A stretch of DNA of 64,000 bases from positions 178,234 through 242,233 of the forward strand of contig NZ_KE386792.1 in the NCBI RefSeq assembly GCF_000428725.1, in the 5' to 3' direction. Of this stretch, positions 9,297 through 16,130 are shown in pieces. The notes beneath the pieces are model-generated. The model was not told the origin of the DNA. It was given only the letters and a program-made list of their open reading frames with translations, and ran no database searches. The DNA is from Psychromonas aquimarina ATCC BAA-1526 (GTDB lineage: Bacteria > Pseudomonadota > Gammaproteobacteria > Enterobacterales > Psychromonadaceae). The position numbers and the translations under genes are program-made. Positions within the stretch are counted from its first letter, which is position 1; each line of letters starts with the position of its first letter.

Positions 9297-10546
9297 TGCT
9301 GCCGCGCAGTATCAGCCGTTACATTTCACTGCAGATCATTGTGCTGGTTACAGTGGTTATGCTGGTATTTATCGCCATGATCAATCTGGTGTATGACTGG
9401 GGCACCGATGATTCCGTACACTACTTTATGAGCATGAAAGCAGAAAACTATATCCAGCATAAACGTCCGTCTGAAAGTAATGCATCTATCGTGGTTTATC
9501 CTGAATACAGCAGTTTGCCCGAAACTGTTCAGAAAATATTCGAGAATCACTCCTGGCTGGAGGAGGAGCTCTATTATGACTACCAGAACGGCCGCCATCT
9601 TTACCTGCTGCCCTACTATAATCCCGGCACAGAGCAGCTGCTTTTCGTATTACACATCTATAATGAGTCGCCCGATACTGCCATGCCCGGCCTGACTATT
9701 GGTGGAATGACTGCTATGTTAGCCCTGGTCCTAGCGGTGCTGAGTATCGGCGTTATTTACAACCTAGGCTGGTCTGTATTAAGGCCTGTCAAAGCATTAC
9801 GCGAATGGAACCGCCAGATAGCCTCAAAAGATCTACAATCTAAAAACACACAGCGGCGTCCCGATTTCCGTTTTGACGAGCTCAATGAAGTGGCCGGGCA
9901 GATCCAAAGCTCACTGACCGAAATCAGTCAGCGCAACGAAAAAGAAAAGCAGTTATTACGCGCTTTAAGTCACGAGCTGAGAACGCCTCTGGCAATCACT
10001 AAAGCTTCATTAGAGCTGATCAACAAAACCGAACCGCAGCTGACGGCAAAACTCAGCAGTAAGCTGAGCAAGATCCAGCGAGCCAATACTAATATGTGCG
10101 CCACCAGCGAAACCCTGCTGTGGTTATGGTCCGATGACTTAGCTCAGTTTGAAACTCAGCCAGTCAACCTTGGTGAAGTCATTAAACATGAGCTGGAGCA
10201 CAACCGCTATTTAGCCGCCGATAAACTGCTGGATATCAGCCTGTTTGAGCAGGAAGCGATGATTGAGGCTAACCCGGTACTGGTACAGATACTGGTGCGT
10301 AATTTGGTTAGAAATGCCCTGCAGTATAGCTCGGAAGGTAAACTGTTGATCGATTATCAACCTGATGCGGGGTTAACAATCACAAATCCAGTCGCTGTTG
10401 AAACTGATCATAGCAATGAATTTAATGATTACGGCTATGGTGTAGGGCTGTACCTGGTCACCACTCTTTGCCAGAAAACGGGCTGGCAGTGCACAATTTC
10501 ACAAGAGACTAAGCAGTTTAAAGTTCAAATAGGTAAATTTGTTTAA
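9296..10546 (+). CDS. Sensor histidine kinase
   Basis: A 416-residue inner-membrane histidine kinase, partner of the response regulator it overlaps by one base. The first transmembrane helix is near residues 10-33, a periplasmic sensor region spans about 34-135, and the second helix about 138-160. A HAMP-like linker follows. The dimerisation helix has the phospho-acceptor His226 in LSHELRTPL. The ATP domain has the N box (LVRNLVRNAL) and a degenerate glycine box (YGYGVGLYLV). Loss of a strict DxGxG motif is noted, but the core looks functional. The stimulus is unknown; a link to agmatine or putrescine is suggested only by the neighbouring gene. Confidence 0.9.
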   Translation: MLPRSISRYISLQIIVLVTVVMLVFIAMINLVYDWGTDDSVHYFMSMKAENYIQHKRPSESNASIVVYPEYSSLPETVQKIFENHSWLEEELYYDYQNGRHLYLLPYYNPGTEQLLFVLHIYNESPDTAMPGLTIGGMTAMLALVLAVLSIGVIYNLGWSVLRPVKALREWNRQIASKDLQSKNTQRRPDFRFDELNEVAGQIQSSLTEISQRNEKEKQLLRALSHELRTPLAITKASLELINKTEPQLTAKLSSKLSKIQRANTNMCATSETLLWLWSDDLAQFETQPVNLGEVIKHELEHNRYLAADKLLDISLFEQEAMIEANPVLVQILVRNLVRNALQYSSEGKLLIDYQPDAGLTITNPVAVETDHSNEFNDYGYGVGLYLVTTLCQKTGWQCTISQETKQFKVQIGKFV

Positions 10547-10654
10547 TAACCCCTGCTTGTCATATCGACAGCAAGGGCTCTACATCGTTTATCAAAGAGT
10601 ACTGTCTCTGGATCGCAGACCATCAAGAGACAGCGCAGAACGTGAAACTAGTGA

Positions 10655-11170
10655 TTATAGGAATTTATCTAAGGTTCGATATCTAATCTGGCGAATATTC
10701 TGCACGCCTTTCGCATTTTTATGGACAGCATTAAAACTTAACATTTCCGGGAGCCAGATAAGATTATTAGCTAAATCCAGAATTTCCCAGCCGACGGGTG
10801 AGCCGAGTCCAATACAGCCGTTCTTATTTCCGGCGGCACAGCCTGCTCCTGTTGCCAGCATCCCATGGATAAGCTTTGGTTTACCATCTGTTAAAGAAAA
10901 AAAGCCAAGAAAACTGCCCTGCGGTACTTTCCACATCTCCTCACGAGAAGAAATAACCGGATCATCCATACTGACAAAGTGTGAAAAACTTTCACTGGTT
11001 ATGCTTTTAAGAGTCGGATTCTTGGCCTCACTTATTCCTTTTGAATCAAATGCACAAGTAACAACCGCATCCCAGCACATTTGGCTGGACAGCTTTAAAA
11101 AACCGTCTGAGTTTTTATTTGTAGCGCAATACGCGGCTCTTTCAGCAGCTATCTTTCCTTTTATAAACAT
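10655..11170 (-). CDS. Hypothetical protein with conserved-looking Cys/His pattern
   Basis: A 171-residue protein I do not recognise. The start at 11170 is preferred over 11176 because GAGGA lies seven bases before it. Visible features: cysteines in AYCATNK, QMCWDAVVTCAF, GCAAG and NGCIG, and a histidine in LIHGMLATGAG. A CW motif followed by a His about 70 residues later is reminiscent of papain-like or NlpC/P60-like cysteine hydrolases, but this is only a resemblance. There is no signal peptide. It converges on the kinase gene. The opposite strand is also open here (10539-11195), but that product has no family pattern and begins inside the kinase. Confidence 0.5.
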   Translation of the reverse strand: MFIKGKIAAERAAYCATNKNSDGFLKLSSQMCWDAVVTCAFDSKGISEAKNPTLKSITSESFSHFVSMDDPVISSREEMWKVPQGSFLGFFSLTDGKPKLIHGMLATGAGCAAGNKNGCIGLGSPVGWEILDLANNLIWLPEMLSFNAVHKNAKGVQNIRQIRYRTLDKFL

Positions 11171-11310
11171 ATGCATTTCCTCATTAGTATTCTGAGCTAA
11201 GCATCATATCTTAATTTTCAAAACTGAGCATAAATAGAATTACAATCAGAAAAAATTTGACTAGAGATTTTAAGCATCAGGGACAGATATTTATCTTGTC
11301 CCAGTACCTT

Positions 11311-11355
11311 TTATCTGCCTTATTGAAACTCAAAACTAAAGACCTGGCACCGTCG
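11311..11355 (+). repeat. Dispersed intergenic repeat, copy B
   Basis: Second copy of the ~45-bp repeat family: TTATCTG, then TTGAAACTCAAAACTAAA, then GACCTGGCACCGTCG, the form closest to consensus. It lies in the 391 to 416-base space between the Cys/His protein and the PEP-CTERM gene. Confidence 0.65.
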
Positions 11356-11505
11356 TTTTCTGCAGCTTCCAACGAATAAGCAGCAGTTGATGGAATATTT
11401 CCAGATATAAGAGATGACAGCAAAATCTCGCGTGTCTCGTCCTCAGAGCTGAGCCTAATCCGCAGACATCAGTTCAACAAACACCTGTGCAGATTTTTAG
11501 ATCTT

Positions 11506-11565
11506 CTAGGGCCTGTTTATCTTTGCTCTTTGCCCCCAGCAGGATCAAAGATAAACAGGCCCTAG
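11506..11565. repeat. Perfect 20-bp inverted repeat with 20-base loop
   Basis: The arms CTAGGGCCTGTTTATCTTTG (11506-11525) and CAAAGATAAACAGGCCCTAG (11546-11565) are exact reverse complements around a 20-base loop. The hairpin lies 21 bases beyond the stop of the PEP-CTERM gene, so it could stop transcription, but there is no T-run. The inner part of the arm resembles GGGTCTGTTGATCTTTG at 14691-14707 (15 of 17 bases), which suggests ends of a miniature or solo transposable element. Confidence 0.65.
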
Positions 11566-11586
11566 GTGCTAGATATGATCACTGAG

Positions 11587-12216
11587 CTACGATGCCGAAA
11601 CGTGGAAATTACGTCGCTTAAATCCTAATCCTAGCAGAGCGAGGCCCAGAATTGCGAGGGCTGGGGGCTCTGGTATTTTCACAAGCAGAGACGCGACTAT
11701 ACCATCGGATTGTCCTTTAGGAGCAAATCCGCCATATTGAACCCATCCCTCGTCTCCATCAATCGAGACTACTGCGTAGCACGACATAGTAATATCAGCA
11801 TGGCACTCGCCGTCGTTACCGTAAAACAATCGTGAGTCAGGCTCTGCTGACCAGGCTTGAAATGTGTCTCTGAACCAGGTAACGCCAGCATAGTTATCTG
11901 TCGACCATCCGGACTCTGCAATGGATCCCAGCAGTGTTTCTGCTTCGGAGCGAGCGGCATACCTCCAGTCAGTACCTTCAAAAGGATACAGAGGATTCAC
12001 GCTGCCTATTGTTCCGTCAAGCTGGGGTTCGATCCAGTTTCTGGACTGATCTAACGTATATGGCAACTCCAACCATTCAAGACCGCCGAGATTGATACCC
12101 AGGCTGTCGGATGCTTCGTCTGCGATCACAGTTGCCCGTGTGCTGCTTATCATTCCTATTGTTAGTATAAGTAGAAGAGCAAAACTGGTCGTTTTGTGAA
12201 TAACGAGTGATGCCAT
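11587..12216 (-). CDS. PEP-CTERM sorting-domain protein
   Basis: A 209-residue exported protein. It has an N-terminal signal peptide (FALLLILTIGMISSTRAT) and a C-terminal PEP-CTERM sorting signal: the motif IPEPPALAIL, a hydrophobic helix, then GFKRRN. Such proteins are processed by an exosortase and often end up in the extracellular matrix. The middle part has aromatic and acidic residues typical of surface proteins (YGNDGECHADITMSCYA has a cysteine pair). No exosortase gene lies in the window, so the sorting machinery must be elsewhere or absent. The specific function is unknown. A perfect hairpin lies just downstream. Confidence 0.8.
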   Translation of the reverse strand: MASLVIHKTTSFALLLILTIGMISSTRATVIADEASDSLGINLGGLEWLELPYTLDQSRNWIEPQLDGTIGSVNPLYPFEGTDWRYAARSEAETLLGSIAESGWSTDNYAGVTWFRDTFQAWSAEPDSRLFYGNDGECHADITMSCYAVVSIDGDEGWVQYGGFAPKGQSDGIVASLLVKIPEPPALAILGLALLGLGFKRRNFHVSAS

Positions 12217-12704
12217 AACAACTCTCCTTAGTTAGTTAATCGGGCAATCTCACATTAGATGTAGCAATGATTGCACCAGATTAGAAACAACCATAAAAAA
12301 CAGACTGTTAAGTGTCCCTGCAAATTTACCGACGGGCGAAGTGTAAGATATCTCGACGTTTGGGGTTATTGATGGAAAATCAAGATGTTCACGGACCGGA
12401 GGATCGCTTATGGTCTGCTGAAACTCCTGCAGCGAAAACACAGGCCGTCATATCTTTTTGTGCGTACTAAACATGCAAGATTACATCTTCAGTGAAAAGC
12501 GCCGGAAGTTCAATTTCAGAGTCGCCAGTGCCGCTGCGCGGTTAAAACTGCACTTCCAAATATAAAAACAGCTCCTTAGTTTTACAGCTGCAGTCACAAT
12601 GGGATTGTTATCTTTTAAAGTGGCAGGGTTAGAAAAGGCTCTATTTTTCTCAGTGTCGATCGGCCAATACCTTTAATATTCAAGCCATGCTTTGAACACT
12701 ACCA
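12217..12704. other. Intergenic region with a short weak reading frame
   Basis: This 488-base stretch holds no gene I can support. On the minus strand a 63-codon open frame (12250-12441) has no clear ribosome site and no recognised family. It could be a remnant, but nothing proves it. The left end carries the promoter region of the PEP-CTERM gene. Confidence 0.4.
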
Positions 12705-14588
12705 CTATTTCAGCACATCTAATACTTCATCCAACAGTTTTTTCTGAGATTCAATACTCATCTCAATCACTTTGGCGTCACGGAAATCTTGCTCTGTTTT
12801 AATTAACAGCTCAGCATTGTAGTTGTAGGTTTCACCGCCCTCTATTTGAGAGGTTATTTTGTCGCCAGCCATAAACCCTTTTTTGAATTTTTCTTGTCCT
12901 TCAAGCCTGCTTAGTTCTAAACTCCCCTCTTTCAAGAAATATAAACTATTGCTGCTTTCACTCTCCCGTTCTGTCTCCTGGAATCGGTACTCACCTAAAC
13001 CATGATATATTTTTTCGCGCAGATACTCTTTGCTGTCACGGTTTTGTTTCATCGCCTGCATTGAAAAATCCTGAATAACCGCACTCACTTCATATTTTTC
13101 ATTTAATCGATGATCTCGTTCACTAATACCGCCGCGCATCACGCCGTCAAATTGAACTGTGCGTGTTTGTTTTACGGCATCTTTAATCCCGTCAGGGGTT
13201 GTTTCAACAGCAACGCTAGTTCGCTGTTTTAAATCAATCTGGTAACCGGTTTTAAGATCCTGCCCCCCCTGACTGATCATACCGCCTTCATTACTCATAA
13301 AATTCGCACTAAAATCAACCATACGGTTAAAGCCTTCTTTAAACCGGGCTTTATCTTCATCTTTCAAACCTAAACGGGTGCTCTGTTCATGATTCATTTT
13401 AGTAAACAGTGTATCGGCTAACGTTCTCGCCTGATCAAACTTTTTATCCGCTTTATCAAGGCTTTTACCAAGATCTTCAGCTAAATTCATAAAATTTGTC
13501 AGCGTATTTTTAAACAGATCACTGCTTCTATCTTTTTCTTTTTCGTTTTCATTAAATTTATAACTTGCATCAGCGGCTTCTTCAATCAAATCTAAATACT
13601 GAGCCAGTTCATACTCATTTGTTGTACCGCCAAATTTTGAATTTAAACTGAATTTAGCCATCACCTGATTATCCTGAGTCCAGCTCCCCTGCAGATTCTG
13701 ATCTCGGCCGTCCTGGTCATAATAATATTCAATTGTTTGACCACTGCCTTTAAGATTTAATGAAAAATCAGCTAGCTGCCTGCCGTTAAACTCTTTAATT
13801 CCCATTATTTCATTTAGATCACCGCCCGCTAATAAACTGTCCGAAGCACTGCCGACAGCATTCATCAGATCGCTCAAAGCTTCGTGTTCACTGGCCGATA
13901 AGTCTCCTTCAACTTCATATTTCACACTAATTTCATCACCACGCGTTAAATCAAATACACCACGGCTTTGCCTGATTGAAATACTTATTTCATCACCTTC
14001 TCTAGTGGTTACCTGTAGAGAGAACTCTTTTTTATGATCCGTTGTTTTATCAAACTGTTCATCCACACCAATCTTCGAGCTTAATTCTGTTACACCTAAA
14101 CGAGTATAACTCTGGCTTTCGCTGATATAGCTTTCCGTGGCCGGATCAAGTTTACTTAACCCGGCTAATATATTACGTGTTTCACTGTAAGCCTCTTCTG
14201 CACCGCGGCTGATTCGATCCATTAATGAATTAAGCTGTTCGGCGCTTTCCCCCTGGGCTTTACCGTAATTAACACGGCGAGTCACTTTATCAATAAATGC
14301 TTTATGGGGCTCTGGTTCACCTTGTTCATTTTGACTATAAATTGTCACCCGATTATCGACGGCAGATTCATAAACCTGGTTGAGTTTCTGTGGAGAGTAT
14401 TCATGCAGCGCAGAACGTAGAATTTGTTTAGTTCTTCTTATATCTTCCGCACTTTGCGGCGCTTCTACAGCTACTTTAGGAGCAGCCGCTGCCATGCTTA
14501 CTTCTGTCTTGCCGACACTGAGATTGTGTTTCTGTAATGGTACAGCATCGGTTAACAAAGGACTGGACAGATCAAAATGAACGTTCAT
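12705..14588 (-). CDS. Large protein of unknown function under FliA (sigma-28) control
   Basis: A 627-residue, highly charged soluble protein without signal peptide or membrane helix. I do not recognise a named domain. The N-terminal ~35 residues look flexible; then there is a helical segment (SAEDIRRTKQILRSALHEY), a charged helical middle (residues ~340-400, rich in Glu, Lys and Asp) and a mostly beta region between (LQVTTREGDEISISIRQ). A GGAG site precedes the ATG. Its promoter matches the E. coli FliA consensus at all 16 defined positions, so expression with late flagellar genes is very likely. A role in motility or chemotaxis is inferred from this promoter alone. The promoter region is duplicated at 18788. 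Confidence 0.75.
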   Translation of the reverse strand: MNVHFDLSSPLLTDAVPLQKHNLSVGKTEVSMAAAAPKVAVEAPQSAEDIRRTKQILRSALHEYSPQKLNQVYESAVDNRVTIYSQNEQGEPEPHKAFIDKVTRRVNYGKAQGESAEQLNSLMDRISRGAEEAYSETRNILAGLSKLDPATESYISESQSYTRLGVTELSSKIGVDEQFDKTTDHKKEFSLQVTTREGDEISISIRQSRGVFDLTRGDEISVKYEVEGDLSASEHEALSDLMNAVGSASDSLLAGGDLNEIMGIKEFNGRQLADFSLNLKGSGQTIEYYYDQDGRDQNLQGSWTQDNQVMAKFSLNSKFGGTTNEYELAQYLDLIEEAADASYKFNENEKEKDRSSDLFKNTLTNFMNLAEDLGKSLDKADKKFDQARTLADTLFTKMNHEQSTRLGLKDEDKARFKEGFNRMVDFSANFMSNEGGMISQGGQDLKTGYQIDLKQRTSVAVETTPDGIKDAVKQTRTVQFDGVMRGGISERDHRLNEKYEVSAVIQDFSMQAMKQNRDSKEYLREKIYHGLGEYRFQETERESESSNSLYFLKEGSLELSRLEGQEKFKKGFMAGDKITSQIEGGETYNYNAELLIKTEQDFRDAKVIEMSIESQKKLLDEVLDVLK

Positions 14589-14620
14589 TAAGTAACTCCA
14601 AAGAACAAAGATTGACTCTG

Positions 14621-14647
14621 TTATCGGCTTGAAAACAGTAAACTTTA
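14621..14647 (-). promoter_or_regulatory. Perfect sigma-28 (FliA) promoter
   Basis: On the minus strand: TAAAGTTT (14647-14640), an 11-base spacer, then GCCGATAA (14628-14621). This equals the E. coli FliA consensus at every defined position. The predicted start of transcription is about 25 bases before the ATG at 14588. Confidence 0.85.
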
Positions 14648-14773
14648 GCTGTTATTCACTGTTAAGTGACTATAATTTGACGCAGTGTTGGGGTCTGTTG
14701 ATCTTTGCCGGCTGAATTTCGTTCAACAAAAAGCAAAGCGCAAGACTTGAGCTCATACATTGAGCAAGTTTTT

Positions 14774-14820
14774 TTATCTGTTCTTCTCGAAATTAAAAAC
14801 TTAAATACCTGACCATGTCG
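14774..14820 (+). repeat. Dispersed intergenic repeat, copy C
   Basis: Third, more diverged copy of the ~45-bp family: TTATCTGTTCTTCTCGAAAT, then TAAAAACTTAAATACCTGAC and CATGTCG. It lies in the 400-base space between two divergent genes, after the FliA promoter region and a 17-mer (14691-14707) related to the inverted repeat at 11506. Confidence 0.55.
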
Positions 14821-14988
14821 ATGCTATTTACTGTTCCTCTTTATTGACTTTTCCCCGTCGAATTTAGTAAAAACTGACATTGTAGCAGTGACATTTATAC
14901 AACTAAAACTTGACACGAACCGCCGTTAAGCCCACTTTTAGCTGTGGGAAGAAGTTTATAAAAACAACTCTAAGAGTAGGGATATTTG

Positions 14989-16098
14989 ATGCATAAAGTC
15001 ATTCCAGCACCAAGTACTGAACTAATAAAGTACCTAATTCTTTCCACCATTTTATTCACATCTTTATTGTTAAGTTCGATTTTTTGTCTTGCGGCAGCCC
15101 CCAGTCAACAGACAGAAGAGATCACTTTTCTGACTTGGGGAGATTATATAAATCCCGAGCTAGTCACTCAATTTGAAGCCGAATATAATGCCAAAGTTAA
15201 TTTTGTCTATTTCGAATCAGACAATGGTCGAGATGAAATATTAATCAACACGAATGCTTTTGGTTACGACATACTGCTGGTGGATTCCACAAATCTAATA
15301 TCCTACAAAAAACTGGGCTGGATCAATGATTTTGACCCACAAGCAGCCCCCAATATTAACTATGCACAGTTACCTGAGTTATCCAATCTAGATAAAGAAG
15401 CTCAATTCTGTACCCCTTACGCTTGGGGAACCACAGGTATTGCTTATCGTAAGGATCTTGTCCCAGAACCGATTACCAGTTGGAAACAGGTCTTCTCTCC
15501 CGCCCCTGAATTACAGGGGAAAATACTGATGTCCAGCATGAGCACAGAGGTCGTCGGCATGGCGCTGAAATCTCTGGGTTATTCCATGGCCAGCTCAAAC
15601 TCTCAAGAGCTTGAGCAAGCACGGCAGCTGCTGCTTGCCCAAGCCCCTTCAGTCGCAGGGTATTCACCTATTGCCAGCGATACCAAAACAGCAAAACTGG
15701 TCACAGGGCAGGCCAGTGTCACGCTTACATATAGTGGAGACGCACTAATGCTGCATGCGCTAGAGCCGCAAGTTGAATATCTTGTGCCTAAAGAAGGCGG
15801 CGCTGTCTGGGCTGATTTTATCTGCCTGTCAGCACAAGCAGGCAACGTTAAATTAGCACATCACTTTATTGATTTTATTAATCGCCCTAAGCAGGCGGCT
15901 GATAATGCCTTATATCTTTTCAATGCCACCCCAAACTCGGAAGCTGAAAAACTGCTGCCCAGTGAATTCTTAAACAATTCAATTATCTACCCGGATGAAG
16001 CCTTAATTGCACAATCTGAAACCTATCAGCTGCTTTCTCCGCGCACGATCAAAAAGCACAATAGCATAATGAGGGAGCTGAAAGAGCTCACTAAATAA
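14989..16098 (+). CDS. nspS: PotD-like periplasmic polyamine-binding protein (NspS-like)
   Basis: A 369-residue exported protein of the spermidine/putrescine-binding family. The start at ATG 14989 is chosen over TTG 14986 because AGGGA lies six bases before it. A long hydrophobic signal segment ends near CLAAA (residue ~36). The family beginning is seen in EITFLTWGDYINPELVTQFE, with AWGTTGIAYRKD near residue 145. There are no PotABC transporter genes. Instead it is followed after 32 bases by a membrane GGDEF-EAL protein. This is the gene order of Vibrio cholerae nspS-mbaA, where NspS binds norspermidine or spermidine and controls MbaA. The sensor role is inferred from that arrangement. Confidence 0.8.
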   Translation: MHKVIPAPSTELIKYLILSTILFTSLLLSSIFCLAAAPSQQTEEITFLTWGDYINPELVTQFEAEYNAKVNFVYFESDNGRDEILINTNAFGYDILLVDSTNLISYKKLGWINDFDPQAAPNINYAQLPELSNLDKEAQFCTPYAWGTTGIAYRKDLVPEPITSWKQVFSPAPELQGKILMSSMSTEVVGMALKSLGYSMASSNSQELEQARQLLLAQAPSVAGYSPIASDTKTAKLVTGQASVTLTYSGDALMLHALEPQVEYLVPKEGGAVWADFICLSAQAGNVKLAHHFIDFINRPKQAADNALYLFNATPNSEAEKLLPSEFLNNSIIYPDEALIAQSETYQLLSPRTIKKHNSIMRELKELTK

Positions 16099-16130
16099 CT
16101 CTATTATTCATACATGGATTGGTAATTAAT

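Noticed and set aside
10539-11195. 218-codon plus-strand open frame
   Set aside because: It starts inside the kinase gene, lies antisense to the 171-residue protein that has a ribosome site, and has no family pattern.
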